Below are positions 11,661 to 29,518 of a stretch of 64,000 bases of DNA, piece after piece (position 1 is the first letter of the stretch; every line of letters starts with the position of its first letter). The stretch spans positions 10,667,376 to 10,731,375 of the forward strand of contig CM119271.1 in assembly GCA_051294375.1 (NCBI GenBank), read 5' to 3'. Position numbers and translations under genes: made by a program. The notes beneath the pieces were generated by a model, which was not told where the DNA came from, did not search any database, and worked only from the letters and a program-made list of their open reading frames with translations. The DNA comes from Paraspadella gotoi. Lineage: Eukaryota; Chaetognatha.

Positions 11661-13717
11661 ATGTCCTGCACGATGCCGTCGTTGGACTCCATATTAAAAG
11701 ACACGAACGGCGGTGAGGCCTCGCCGACGTCTTTCGGCTCCGGCTCCGCCTTCTCCTCGGAAACGGACTACCTGCAAAAGTCATTGTCGGTCTGGATCGA
11801 GGGACAGTTCGCGACGCCGCCCGGATCGTGGCGGAGAGAGCCCACGCTCGATCCCCCGGTCCCGCTGGACATTTGCACGGCGGCGAGTATTGGAAAAATC
11901 GAACTCGTCAAGACGATCGTGGAATCGAGCGACGCCGCCGGTCGAGACTTGAACCGACGAAATCGCGGCGGATGGACGCCTCTCATGTACGCCGCTCACA
12001 ACCGCCACGACGCCATCGTATCTTTACTTCTCGACCACGCCCTCGACGTCGACGTCAACGTGAAGAGCGGCGGCGGAAAGGACGTCACGGCGTTGATCCT
12101 CGCCGCCTCTTGCGGCAACGAGTCCATCTGCCAAGCGTTGATTCGCCGCGGCGCCGACGTAGACGCCCGCGATCGCAAGGGATGGACGCCGCTCTTCCAC
12201 GCCACCAACGGCGGCCACGCCAACGTGGTGCAACTCTTGCTGCGCGAAGGCGCCGCTCCCGAATGCTACGAGCCCAAGCACGAATTCACGCCGCTCATGC
12301 TCGCCGTTTGGGAGAAGCAGGAGATGATCGTCAAGAGTTTCCTCGATCACGCGACGACGTCGGCCGACGCCGCCAAGCGGATCTGCCGCTGCGTGGCGAT
12401 GAAGAACGCCGGCGGCGACACGGCCAGATCCATCGCGCTCAAGCGGGAATTCGACAAGATCGTCTCCCTCATCGACGAGTTTCTGACGGGAGCTCGATCG
12501 GGGAATCATCGAAGATCCGACGCCGACAATTTCCCCAGCATTCTCGACGGACCCAAAGCCTTTGAGAAACTCGTGACGCGAAAACCCAATCACGATCGCG
12601 CGGCGACGAGACTCGCGGCGCCGGTGGCGCCCGCGGAACCGGAACCCGACGCCGATGATGATCCTTTCGGCAACACCGCTGCCGTCACGGTTCGTTCCAA
12701 CGGGAGTCGGAACCCGACGCAAGGACTGGCGACTGCGTTTGGGGAAAGGTTTGTGACTTTAGTTGGTGTTTTATAAGCATTAATCGCGTCTTGATAAGAC
12801 CTTTTTTTGGTGTCAGTCTTTATCTCTCTTATTGTTAAAAAATAATAGAAATTTTTAGGGTGGAGAATTTTTAATAATGAAAAAAAAAATAAAGCTGCAA
12901 TATTAAGCATTATTATTTAATTCTGTTTAAACTTTAACGCAATCCTTTTATTTCGACCCGATTCTCTTACAGACTCAAAGTCAAAGATCCTCCATCTCTC
13001 CCGCCTCCAACCGTTCCTCGTCCCCACGAATGCGACGCCTCCGAACTCCCCGACCTCTCCAAGATCCTGGCCTCCCTCGGCCAACACAAATACCTTTCCC
13101 TCTTCGAAGAGCAAGACATCGATTTCCCCGTCTTCTTGACTCTCACCGACGCCGACCTCAAGGAGATCGGCGTCAACCTCCTCGGACCGAGGCGCAAGAT
13201 GACCTCCGCCATCGCTCGATTCAACGCCTCCGTCGGCGCCGCCAGAGATTTCGGCGGAGAGAGAGAGGTCGGAACCGACGCCGCCGCTGCGGGAAAGACC
13301 GAAGCTCGAAGGGACGCCGCGTTTCGGCCGGACGGCGCGACTGCTTCGGAGGAGAGAGCGGTGCGCGCTGCGCTGCGTCAGACTCTTCTCTGCTTGGAGG
13401 AGCTCCGCGAATCCGTCTCGCTCGGCCGACGACGCGGCGAAGAGTTGGAGAGAGAGTTGGAACCCTTTCTGGCGCCGACGCGGTCGCAGCGGCAGCGGCA
13501 GCGGCAGGCGACGACGTCCCGGGAGCAGCAGCCGCGGAATTCCTGTGATATTTGCCGGACTGAGTCGGAGTCGGTCGTCGACGTCGCGGATCGATTCAGG
13601 ATCGAAGTGGATCGATTGTTGGCGACGCAGGCGGAGTGCATCGAGGAGACGATGAGGAGGATCGGAGGAGGAGGAGGAGGAGACGGGCCGGGTTATCGTG
13701 CAAATTCTTTGTTATAA
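11661..13717 (+). CDS. ANKS3: Ankyrin repeat and SAM domain protein, ANKS3-like
   Basis: Exons 11661-12748 and 12973-13717 join in phase to 610 residues. The N-terminal half has about five ankyrin repeats (about 70-235), with motifs such as GGWTPLMYAAHNRHD and KGWTPLFHATNGGHANVVQ. A SAM domain (about 388-448) reads KYLSLFEEQDIDFPVFLTL then GPRRKMTSAIARFN, which matches vertebrate ANKS3 very closely as I remember it. The tail has Arg/Glu-rich helical sequence and a CDICRTESES segment. Known family role: ANKS3 polymerises through its SAM domain, binds ANKS6/bicaudal-C and acts at the cilium in the NPHP module. Together with CEP120 it points to a ciliated animal. The ATG is chosen as the first in frame after the acceptor ending at 11598. 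Confidence 0.85.
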
Positions 13718-14650
13718 ATCTCTCGATATACTATTATGTTTTATTAATTTTTTTTTCATGCTCAATGGACAAGAGATTCTATTTTTTTTATTTGACGCTT
13801 TTATATCGATTTTTTTTTTAAAATACTATTAGACTAGAAAATTTTTTTTTCTGAGATAGATGTTTCGTTGTTTCTTAAATTTGAAATTTGTTCGTTATAA
13901 AATGCCTTTTTAATTAGACATTCCTGAAACTAGTTATCTGTACAAGATAAAGATAGTTTTATCGATTTTTTTTTGTCAATGTTTAAGTGTATCTTCGTGT
14001 TATTTGCGAGTCTTTAGTTTGGAATTTAAATTTTTGTTGTTGTTTAAGAGTTGTTTAAAAAAGTTGGATTTTTACGAAGACCTTAATTATGCTGTTTTGA
14101 TCAAACTTAATCGTGCCGTTAAACCGCCTAAAGTGCTATTGCTTTGTCCTACAGATTTTCAGCGATTGTCTTTTGTTGATTGTGCGATGATTCGCTCGAA
14201 TTCGACACCAGGGCATTTTTGAGGATTGCTAAGGATTACGTCCTCTTAGCTCGCAGGAATTTTGTTCTTAAGTAAATTTTTATCTCCTCTGTCTCGACGT
14301 CTTTGGCCCAAAGTTTGGGGAGTAAATGCTGCATAATTCATTAAGAGGACAATCTTCCCCAGGAATGCCCTTTCTTTTTACATCTTCCTCTTTTCTCTCA
14401 AAAGAAGGATTCGCTAATTTAATTGTCATTGTTTCCTCGACAAAAAGACTAAGTTGCGGAAACGAACGTAGTCTGAATTTAATCTCTTCTCGATGCAATA
14501 GTATTTCTCTTCGATTCTCTAATGTCCTTAGGGCCAAGTCAAGTGTCATTTTTAGACCTAAAAGGAAAACAAAAATTTGATCCGAGTTTCCTTCGCCCGA
14601 TTTATTTTTCAGAAATATATCTTGAATAATTTTTTCAGAATATCTTGATT
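13718..14650. other. ANKS3-B3GAT3 spacer
   Basis: 933 bp, AT-rich with T runs. Reading frames here (14004-14222, 14280-14549) lack coding character. A strong acceptor-like tract AATTTTTTCAG ends at 14638, 12 nt before the B3GAT3 ATG. Confidence 0.5.
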
Positions 14651-16294
14651 ATGCCAAACGTTTCTCGATGTTCATCGATGTTGACGACGAAAAAACTTCT
14701 CATTCTCTACGCGTTTTCATCCTTCGTCGCTCTTCTTTATTTGATGATCTGGTGTTCGGCCGACAAGGATCGTTCCAGGAGAATATACGAGGCCAGTTTA
14801 ATGGGTTATACCTTGAGTTTTTTGGTCTGATATTCTTAATTTACAATTTATGAAACATAATTTACAGGCCCAAATCGAACGCGATAGGGAGAGTTTGCAC
14901 GAATCCAAACTCAGTCTCCGAAAACTCGAAATCGAGTTGAGAAAAAAATATCCCCAAGAGTCGCGATCCATACAAGAAAAGGCGGCGACTGAGGTACCAA
15001 TATTATCAGATAAATCTATAGGCAGTTCTAGACTGTTAAATAACATTAAATGAATGGATAATTTTTATATTGGTTGTACCAATTTCATAAAATTCAGCTC
15101 CTTGTATTTTGATGCTAGTGCGGAGTACAATAAGTATTCCCCGATCTAATACTTAAGGGAGTGGTCTTTTCATACAATTTAAACCTTCTTTGAAATATTA
15201 TACCACTTCATTGATAGGGAAGCCAGGTACTCTGGGAGTGAATAAACGAGACTGTGAAAGAGTCTTGATTGAAAACTTGCAGGGACCTGCTATGTAATTA
15301 TCTTGTAAGAGTGATGGAGGCCTTAAACCACCAAAGCCTGTCCAAAGTCAGGGGCAAGATAGCTTATTTATTAAATGAATGGATAATTTTTATATTGGTT
15401 GTACCAATTTCATATTGAGGCGATCAAATCGACAAAAAATTAATCTACAAAAGCCCGCCGTTATCATTTTCTTATACCATCTTATACCATTCTCAATCTT
15501 ATACCATTCCCCTATTTTCTTAGCTGCCATGGATCTACGCCATCACCCCCACCTACAAACGGCTCGTCCAGAAGGCGGAACTGACCCGCCTCTCCCAAAC
15601 TCTCGTCCACCTCCCCAAATTCCACTGGATCGTCGTTGAGGACGCCGAGGAAACGAGCGCCCTCGTCGCCGATCTCCTCGCCTCATCCGGCATTGTCTTC
15701 ACTCACCTCCACGCCACCACCCCGCCAGATTATAAACTGGAAACCAATCAGCCCAACTGGTTCAAGCCCCGCGGCGTGCTGCAGCGGAATCGCGGGTTGG
15801 CCTGGCTCCGCGCCAACCGATTCCCGTGGCGCGACGATGGCGTCGTCTATTTTCTCGACGACGACAACACCTACGACCTTCGTCTCTTCGAGGAAATGCG
15901 CTCCGTCGATCGAGTCGGCGTCTGGCCCGTCGGCCTCGTCGGCGCCCTTCTCTACGAGGCGCCGATCGTCGGCGTCGACGGCGGCGTCGTTGGATGGCAC
16001 TCGGGATGGAAACCCGAGGAAAGGCCGTTCGCTATGGACATGGCCGGGTTCGCCGTCAGGCTCAAACTCATCTTTCTCTTTCCCGACGCGGTCTTTGGGC
16101 TGAGGGTCAAGAGGGGATATCAAGAAGGGTCACTGTTGGCCAAGATGAACGTGAGCCTGGCCGATCTCGAACCAAAGGCCAACAACTGCACCGAGGTCCT
16201 CGTCTGGCACACGCGAACGGAGAAGCCGGAGATGAAGATGGAGAGAAAGTATCAGCGGTTGGGGAAAGGGTCGAGGATGGATGTCGTCGTTTGA
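14651..16294 (+). CDS. B3GAT3: Galactosylgalactosylxylosylprotein 3-beta-glucuronosyltransferase I
   Basis: Type II Golgi glycosyltransferase (family GT43) that adds glucuronic acid to Gal-Gal-Xyl, finishing the glycosaminoglycan linker. Exons: 14651 to about 14824, 14868-14993, 15524-16294; about 356 residues. A short cytosolic tail is followed by a membrane anchor (about 16-33), then a Glu/Arg-rich stem. The catalytic domain starts at PWIYAITPTYKRLVQKAEL. The DDD metal motif (YFLDDDNTY, about 212-214), the catalytic glutamate in GYQEGSLL (human Glu281 equivalent) and VLVWHTRTEKP are intact. The exon-1 donor is uncertain: phase demands a GTCTGA site, which is poor. Intron 2 is filled with dispersed repeat copies. 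An acceptor-like site ends 12 nt before the ATG. Confidence 0.9.
15046..15415 (+). repeat. Dispersed repeat family A, tandem partial plus long copy in the B3GAT3 intron
   Basis: The segment beginning AAATGAATGGATAATTTTTA and ending TTGGTTGTACCAATTTCAT occurs twice, at about 15049-15090 and 15374-15412. The second is the right end of a long copy matching 3135-3390. The arrangement looks like the end of one element followed by a whole one. Confidence 0.7.
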
Positions 16295-16593
16295 GGCGTC
16301 GCTGAAGGAATTTCGAGCCTCTCATCACTCTTTATGCGTTTTACTTTTAATGCTATAATGCCCTAATGCCCTAATGTCATGAAAAAGAACGATTATGAAC
16401 GAGTGCAATCCAGAAATTTGTTCTATTTCCCCGAGCGATCAAAAATCTTTAGTACAAAATACGCGTTTTACGAAGTTTTACGACAGCTACTGTCCTTAAC
16501 TTCGCGCATTTTTTTTCACACATCTCATTGTTAACTAAGTCATTGTTGTTGTTGGTTATTTTTTACCTTTTCAATCCTTCAGCTTTGGTCCAA

Positions 16594-17386
16594 ATGATCG
16601 GCCCCCCCTGTCGATTGAAAATGATAGAAATTGACTCCGGCTCGTCTTCCTCCGAAGACGATTTCATTCCCTTGTGGAACGAAAAGCCCAAACCCTTGGT
16701 ATCGCGAATCAAGTTGCCGCAGGCGATGGTAATCGCTTTTTAGAGAATCATCGGTTGGTCGATCGATCCGTCCAAACAACATGATCGAATCTGTTTTCAC
16801 TTACAGCTTTCACACGAACGAAAGTCGCTGCCGCCTTCGATGACCCTTTCTAAAAAAGTGGCGTCATCGCCGACGACGATTCCTAAACGCTCCGCAGGTC
16901 GGGGACGGGGAAAGAATTCTCTAGCGCCGTCAGTCGGTAAAGCGGCTTCTTCAACGGCGTCGTCCTCATCGCTCGAAGTCATCGACGACCCTGCCGCACC
17001 TGGCGATCCATTCGGACTGGGTTTCGTTCAGCTGAACCAAAGGTGAAGCGGGGAACTTGGATTGGGTTTTTTTTTTTTACGGTGACGTTTGAGAAGTTTA
17101 GAATTTAATCGTTCTCAAAAGTTAATCGTTCAACTGTAGTAATTATGGTAACTGTAGTAATAATTTGTTATATAGTGATTAAAATTTAACGAATCTACGA
17201 TTCTCCAAAATGTTTCTTGTTTCTTTTTAACTTCTCCCCCATTTTATCATGGCCAGAGCATCCCCGCCCACCCTCAATCTCACGCCGGACGAATACAAGA
17301 CGACGGTGGAACGGACGCCTCTCGGCGGCGCCGAACGGATGGAATCTCAGGCGGAGAAAATGGCCAGATTCGGGCTCAACGTCTAG
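16594..17386 (+). CDS. Unrecognised 166-residue disordered protein
   Basis: Exons 16594-16728, 16807-17042 and 17257-17386 join in phase to 166 residues. All three have GC-rich exon composition and standard GT-AG borders. The protein is mostly disordered: an acidic-serine patch (EIDSGSSSSEDDF), basic/serine-rich middle (PKRSAGRGRGKN) and DPFGLGF. It ends in a predicted short helix AERMESQAEKMARFGLNV. That ending faintly recalls the ERAQRFGLNV-type repeats of SARNP/Tho1, but there is no SAP domain, so I do not assign a family. An acceptor-like ATCCTTCAG ends at 16582, 11 nt before the ATG. AATAAA at 17474 is a plausible poly(A) signal. Confidence 0.6.
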
Positions 17387-17473
17387 GGCTCTTCTTGAAA
17401 CTTTTATTGTTGTTACAATCATTCCGGATATTAAAAACAAATTATACAATTATACAAGTAAACAAATACTATT

Positions 17474-17479
17474 AATAAA
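17474..17479 (+). terminator. Poly(A) signal candidate downstream of the unrecognised gene
   Basis: AATAAA 88 nt after the stop at 17386 and about 175 nt before the acceptor-like site in front of the TCP11-like gene. Confidence 0.4.
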
Positions 17480-17663
17480 ATTAGGTTATTAGCTTATTAG
17501 ATTAATTTCTTTAATATTGTTGGACTTTGGTGATTGTTAACATTAAATAGTTGTTTTCGCTCCGATCGTGTCTTAAAAATTATATTTTTCTTTATTTATT
17601 GTTCGCTTTATACTTCTCGTCACATTTGCAATTTGGCATGTATATTCTCTACTAGAAGTCAAA

Positions 17664-19604
17664 ATGAACGGCAATGAAAAAGATAATCCCGCGGAGCCGT
17701 CGGTCAACGACGACTCCGAGTCTCGACCAGAAACTCCTTCCAAAAGTTCAGTCGCGCCCTCTGGTGCATCCGCCGACCCAGCGACCGCCTCGGCATCTCC
17801 GCTTCGCTCCAACGCCATCGTAATTTCCGGCGGCGGAAAGCGTCGCCGTCTTTTGTCCGGTTCCGGACCTTCCAGCGGACTCTTGGGCGCCGTCCCACCT
17901 TCGCCACCAAAATTCGCAACCTTGGACGAGATTATGAGAGCGGCGTCGGGCGTCACTAATATGGTATCGGATCGGATCTCAATCATTTCCTTTTTTCCAT
18001 TCGACTTGGTAAAACTTCCTTTTGCCTTCAAATCCCATCCCAGGCGTTGGCGCACGAGATTGCCGTTGACAAGGACTTCAAGCTGGAAAAAGCGGATCCG
18101 CCTTCATCTTCATTCCAGGGCGCGCTCAAGTCGATGGTACACCGTGCCTTCTGGGACATTTTGGAAGAGAGGCTCAACAGCGACCCTCCGGAGTACGAGC
18201 GCGCCGTCAAGATCTTCGAGGACATACGCGAGATGCTCAAGGGCCTGCTATTGCCGCAGCACGAGCGTCTCAAGCGGCAGATCGAACAAGTTTTGGACAT
18301 GGACGTCATCGCGCAGCAGGCGGAAGCAGGGACAATCGATCCCTACGGGTGAGTTTTTTGAATAAAAAATTGTGAAAAATTGAGTTAAATTTATTTTTTT
18401 TTAAATTTATTTTGTTTATACATATAATGATATATAATGATATATAAAATGATATATATTTTGTTCAGTTACACCGACTTTGTGCTCAACTTAATGGCGA
18501 AGCTTTGCGCGCCAGTTCGCGACGACGACATCGCTTCCCTCCGCAGCCGCCAAGAGTCCCGCTCCGACCTCGTCGCCCTCTTGCGATCCATCGTGGAAAC
18601 TCTCGAGCTGATGAAGATCGACATGGCCAACTTCACCATCCAACAGCTTCGGCCCTTTATCCAAAGTCAGTCCGTCGAGTACGAAAAGCAAAAATTTTCC
18701 GAGTTTCTGCAAACGCAATCTGACGGCCTGCTCTATACTCGTAATTGGTTATCCGCGGCGTTGGAGTCTTCGTCCAAACTCAATGAACAGGCGGGCGACT
18801 CGCTGGACTCATCGACGCAATCACCACTCACGCCCGCCGCAGTTCTCGTCGACGCTTTCGTCTCCCTCTTCTTTCGCGACGAATCTCTACCATATCCCGA
18901 GACGTTGTTAATGGACGAAGGGCGTCTGCTCCACCTTCGCGATCAGTTCCATCGGATCGTTCTCGTCGGCTCCGTGCTTTTGCTCGTGTACAATGCCGTT
19001 GGAGGACCCATCGCCGGATTGGCGGCGCTCAAGTCGCAGCTGAAATCTTCCGTCCAAGTGCTGCTCGGGGCGCTACCTTCCGAGGCGCAGGTGAGAAATT
19101 TGTAGGGAAGAGAAGAGTTTTGAATACTTAAGTTTTCAACCTCTGAAAAGAATTATGCTTTCTAATTTTATTGTAATTTAAAATTCGATATCTTCCAAGG
19201 GGGATTCTAGCGAAGGAGCGTCGTCAAACGCCGATTCCGAACTCGCGGAAAAACTGAGCCAAATCTTCGAGCGCGTTAAGGCCGACGTGGAATCCAGTCT
19301 CACATCCCACGGATTCCGTTCTCCCTCCGATGAGACTTGGTCCGCCCTTCGTCTCCAAATTACCGGCCTTCGCAGCCCCGACCAACCCGTCGTCGTCATC
19401 GTGTCCAAGCGGCTCGGCGACTTCGTCAAGGCCGTCATCGAAGCCAAAGACTCTCTGCAGATTCCCGCGGGCCTCTCGGGGCTGCAAAAGGAGATCCTCG
19501 ACATGGTTTCCGCCTTCATGAGGATCGTAACACACAACAGGGCCGTCTATGGCGATTACTATCAGGACATCATTCAGACTTTGACTCGACCAATCAGTCA
19601 GTAG
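17664..19604 (+). CDS. TCP11L1: T-complex protein 11-like protein (TCP11 family)
   Basis: Exons 17664-17963, 18044-18348, 18469-19090 and 19200-19604 join in phase to 543 residues. After a Ser/Pro-rich start, the TCP11 domain begins near LAHEIAVDKDFKLE. Family landmarks include FWDILEERLNSDPPEYERA, YTDFVLNLMAKLCAPVRDD and IVETLELMKIDMANF. The closest family members I recall are TCP11L1/TCP11L2; which one cannot be decided. Biochemical function is poorly known for the family (TCP11 in sperm cAMP signalling, TCP11L2 in cell migration/cytokinesis). The exon-4 start follows a short acceptor TTCCAAG. A splice-acceptor-like CTCTACTAG ends 9 nt before the ATG. AATAAA at 19961 is the likely poly(A) signal. 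Confidence 0.85.
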
Positions 19605-19960
19605 CTGGATTAGAAGTTCATCAACCCGTTTGGACGTGCAGGATTTGGGTGATCTGTGTCGTCGTCGAACCCATGATTTCAAACGACGATAGGTTAAAGA
19701 TCGATCGTCTTAGTTTGTTTTTATTAGCCGTAGTTTTTCATTGTTTTTGATTGTGAGTTTGAAAATCACAGTGGTGTGATGCAAGTCAGTATATCTTATT
19801 GTGTTTGCGGCAGATATCTTCTTGTTCCCATTAGTTAGTGATACGAGATATCTTCTAGTCTTTTGTCGTTCATCTAGTTTTTGTTTTTCTCACGTCCATG
19901 GGTCAAAGAGACGTAATTTTTTTTTTCCGTTGATTTCGATGTTTATAAACTTATATTCGA

Positions 19961-19966
19961 AATAAA
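19961..19966 (+). terminator. Poly(A) signal candidate of the TCP11-like gene
   Basis: AATAAA lies 357 nt after the stop and only about 70 nt before the acceptor-like CTCCTTAG that abuts the PIGC start codon. Confidence 0.5.
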
Positions 19967-20033
19967 ATTATTTCATTAATTTCAATTTGTTTCGTATTGA
20001 CTCCATATTTTACGAACCACGACGCCTCCTTAG

Positions 20034-21226
20034 ATGAAAGACCACAGCCCGTCCCGCGCCCCTAAATGGCGCAAGATTCTGTACGAGCGTCTCCCGTTCG
20101 CTGACAACCACGTCGACGCCTCTTTCCTCGTCGAACTTCGCAAGAACATCTCGACCCGCATCCACTCGTTGGGCGTCGTGATTCGCGAGGCTGAGGTCGT
20201 CTCCCGTCAACTCAGCTGCGTCGCTCTTTTCGTCGCCGTCTTCGCCGGCCTCTCAACCGGCGTCGCGGCGCCCGTCAACGTCGTTGCCGCCGGCGTCGGC
20301 TGCGTCGTTGCCGGCGGCGTCATTTTTCGCTCCATCGAGCCGGACCGCGTCTCCTGGTTCCGTTTGGCTCTTTCCTGCATTCCTTATCTCGCGCTTTGTT
20401 TCGGTTTGTCTCCGATTTTGATGACGCTGACGCGGACGATATCGGAAGACACGCTTTATGCGATGACGGTCGGAATGTTGCTCTGCTACCTCATTTTCTA
20501 CGATTACAGGTAGCTGGAATCTTGGAAGAGAGATCGTTATTGCAGAATATTGAGATCCTTGGAGCTTATTGGCGTAAATTTGTTGTTGTCTTCTTCTCCT
20601 GGAAGCGTGCTAAAATCTTTATCCTTTTGCCTTTTTCAAGCTATTGTTTTTTCTTCTTGTGAGATGAGAATTGGGAAGGTGAGGTTAGGGGAGTCCTTGA
20701 GACGAGGAAAATTTGTCCTGGTAAGATCGGAGAATTCTATAGAGCGGTTCAATATTTGGCGACCCGCTTCCGTCTTCTGCTTTTAGTTCCACGGCGTCGA
20801 TGGTGTCGTCGCCGGTTTCTCTCAACGCCGCCTTCTTCGCCTCTATCTGTCTCGCGTCGCGCCTTCCATCGGTCCTTCACACTTTCGTCATTGTCACCGT
20901 CGCTTTGGTCACTTTCGCTCTCTGGCCCGAGCTTCATAGGTGCCAAGCATTTTTTAATCTGTGCTCCGTGATTCCATCGTAATCGCCCATTTGACGTAAA
21001 TAGGAAACTCTGCGCCCGTACGCCGCCTTGGTTCCAGGACGGAATGACCCTAGTCTTTGCGGCGACGTCGGTCGGCGTCACCTCGCGATTTTCTGGCGTT
21101 GGCGCGATTCTCTTGTCGCTCTCTCACCTTTTCGTCGTCGTCCTCTGCCCCGCCATCTTCGTCAGAATGCAGAAGGACAAACACAACATCTACGGACCCT
21201 GGGACGAGGCCGTCATTTCTGATTGA
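20034..21226 (+). CDS. PIGC: PIG-C subunit of GPI-GlcNAc transferase
   Basis: Exons 20034-20509, 20787-20939 and 21004-21226 join in phase to 283 residues, close to the 297 of human PIG-C. PIG-C is a multi-spanning ER membrane subunit of the complex that transfers GlcNAc to phosphatidylinositol, the first step of GPI-anchor synthesis. Landmarks: WRKILYERLPFADNHVD near the start, several hydrophobic segments, SLNAAFFASICLASRLPSVL, FALWPEL and the terminal NIYGPWDEA. The acceptor-like CCTCCTTAG directly abuts the ATG, so there is essentially no 5' UTR of its own. The gap to ERCC3 is 128 bp with no AATAAA. Confidence 0.92.
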
Positions 21227-21354
21227 CATTTACTTTCTTCAACGCGCGACCACCGTTATTTTTGGTTTTACGTTTTGGAAAGAATCTCTTCTATTTATTC
21301 ATTGATTATTGATCGATTTATTCAGCCAATTCAGTCTATTTATTTTGATAAACA

Positions 21355-25355
<4,001 letters not shown>

Positions 25356-25531
25356 CTTTTTTTTTTTTGTGATCCTCTCCGGCTTTTACGAATTTTTGCC
25401 GATCGTTTTGCCAAAAACTATAAGTATTTTATATGGAAATCTAAATGTTAGTTCGATTTCTCAATTTTTGTTATTGAAGTCGTTTGTTCTTGACTAAAAC
25501 GAAAAAAAAAAAAAAACCGCGAAAAAAAAAA

Positions 25532-26899
25532 ATGATTACTAAAAGCCCCATGGTCGTCGCCAAGCAAAACTTGTGCGCTTCTCTCAGTCAATCGGAATGG
25601 AAGTCCTACTTGGGTTTGATGAAGCAATGGTTCAAAGGCATCATCACCAAGGAGACCTTCGACGCAGAGGCTCGCTCCCTTTGCAAAGATCGTCGGAGTC
25701 TTCACCACCACAACCAACTTCTTTTGGCGCTCTTTGTCTCGTGCAACTCCTTCTCCGGCGGGAGCGGCGGCACTCCCTCGGCGCCTTCCCCGGCTCCCTC
25801 CGTCATCGACGATGCCAAGAAAGCTGGCGGCGTTTCGGCAACTATCGGCGCGGCGTCCAACGCCGCTTCGCCGGCGTCTTCGAGTTCCGTCGGTGCAAAA
25901 GCCAAAGACAACGCGAAGGGGAAGAAATTGAAAAAGCCGAAATCCAAGAAAATCTCATTTCATAACAATTTCACGCCGACGAATCCGCTCGCGTATGCAG
26001 TACAGGTGTGGGAAGCTATTGTGTAATATTAACGGTATTTAACTTAACAATAATATATTTTTCATTATCTCATTGCAGATGGTCTCAAAAAGTCCCGAGG
26101 AAGAGCGAGGAATAGCGTTGACGTCACGCACGCGAACTTTACCCGACGCCTCCATGGTTCACGGCCGCTTGCTGGTGGGCGCCTGGGACGCCGGCCTCGA
26201 CGCCGTCCAAGAAAACGCCGTTCACTTACTCTGCAACGCCGTCGAGATGCATATGAGAGAAATCCTCGTGGCGATGGTGAGAAGATTGATATGTAACTGT
26301 CACTCTCGATTTTCCTTGTACTTACCTCTAACTTACCTTACCTTTTCATCATTTATCAACACTATTCAACAGATTAAAAATCGGAAAGCTTACCAACTTC
26401 GCGACGGACGGTTTCCGACTCACTTTGGCAGCGAACAATCTAACGGTTTTGCACGCAACTCGTCAAAAGCGTTGCCCTCGCTTCAACGGAGGGTTCGTTG
26501 TCCAAAAAGCGTCAATAAATCAATAAATAAATCCAATAAATCCAATAAATCCACCAAGCAAATTAATTAAAATCAGTCATTCACCCCCAACTTCCTCCGC
26601 AGTCGTCGACTTCCGCCGAACTCGACGAGGACGACGTCGCCTGTCACTTTGCTCAGTCGGCGGCGCCGGCCGTCAAACGGCGCCGCACGCCGCTGACTCT
26701 GATGCATCTCCGCGACGCGCTGACGCGGCACCGGAGCTGCATCGCCTCTCACACCGTCTACGCGATCAACATGGAGAGAATCCTCAACGCTTTTGATCAC
26801 CCGACGAGGGAAGACGAGGAGCAAGGGGAGCAGATAATGAAGGAGAGGGGGAGGAAGAAAGAGACCGAAGAATACAACGCGCTCGTTAAGAATTGGTAG
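25532..26899 (+). CDS. TADA1: Transcriptional adapter 1 (SAGA complex subunit, Hfi1/Ada1 family)
   Basis: Exons 25532-26005, 26079-26276, 26373-26492 and 26603-26899 join in phase to 362 residues. TADA1 is a core SAGA histone-acetyltransferase subunit that pairs through a histone-fold-like region. Landmarks: AKQNLCASLSQSEWKSYLGL at the start, LLVGAWDAGLDAVQENAVHL in the middle and HTVYAINMERILN near the end, each aligning with human TADA1 as I remember it. A Ser/Ala-rich linker with a KKLKKPKSKK patch sits between them. The gene starts 176 bp after ERCC3. Here the acceptor-like site before the ATG is not obvious; the leader is A-rich. Confidence 0.88.
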
Positions 26900-27305
26900 C
26901 CGGCTTTACGTAAATAGTATCGTTTTAATTCGTTAATTCGTACTGTAGTATTTCGCCAGGTTTTCGCTTATATATTGCCATTTTTATTTAATCGATTTTT
27001 CTTCTTATGTTACAATCTTATGATTTTGTGTATGCAGAAGCAAATCTAATTCAAGATTGACGTGTTTGATAAAATAATTTACTTGATAAATCTTGAAATA
27101 CATTTGTCTTCTTTTATGTTTTTCTCAAAAATTCCCACTATGCATAATATGCATTGCATATTCCTTCTGCTACCATGACTGATATTTAGCCGCGATGACG
27201 AGCGTTTCTGTGATAAAATTATCCTCCTTTTCTAGTTGTGGTTTATTTCCTTTTCCGCCCAAAGAGTAAAACAAAAAGATTTGAACTCAAGACCATCAGT
27301 CAATC
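26900..27305. other. TADA1-PSMC4 spacer
   Basis: 406 bp, AT-rich. An acceptor-like CCTTTTCTAG ends at 27235, 70 nt before the PSMC4 ATG. No AATAAA and no other structure seen. Confidence 0.5.
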
Positions 27306-29098
<1,793 letters not shown>

Positions 29099-29518
29099 GA
29101 TTTTTTTTTCCCTTGGCCGCGTTAGTAGACTTTTTTTTTTTTTAAATTAAACTATTTGCTGCCGCGTTGCGTTTAACTGGTTCGTAGTCTCTTGAGAAAT
29201 ACGTCATTGTAATAGCGCTTTATCGCTTTTTTTCCTCTTGAATCCCGCGATGTTTAATTTTTTTTCTTAATCATGAAGTCTAAAGATTTAACTGATAAGC
29301 CTGAGGTTTTCCCCATTTTCATGAAACGTAGTTTGTTAATCACAGCTATGTTTCAAAGCGTTAAGCTATTTTCACTTAGATAGAAATCTCACCCTTTGTA
29401 TCTCAAAAATCGGGATCCATTGTTTTTTCTCGTCTTTTAGTAAAAAACAAAAACAAAAACATGAACGCTGTCGCCGATCGCCAGAAAGTCCGACTATTCT
29501 CGAACTGAAAAAGCGAAG
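29099..29518. other. PSMC4-RNF185 spacer
   Basis: 420 bp, AT-rich with T runs. An acceptor-like CTCGTCTTTTAG ends at 29440, 78 nt before the RNF185 ATG. No gene seen. Confidence 0.5.

Noticed and set aside
14004-14830. Additional small genes between ANKS3 and B3GAT3
   Set aside because: Frames are short, AT-rich and lack motifs; the one at 14668-14853 overlaps B3GAT3 exon 1 in another frame.
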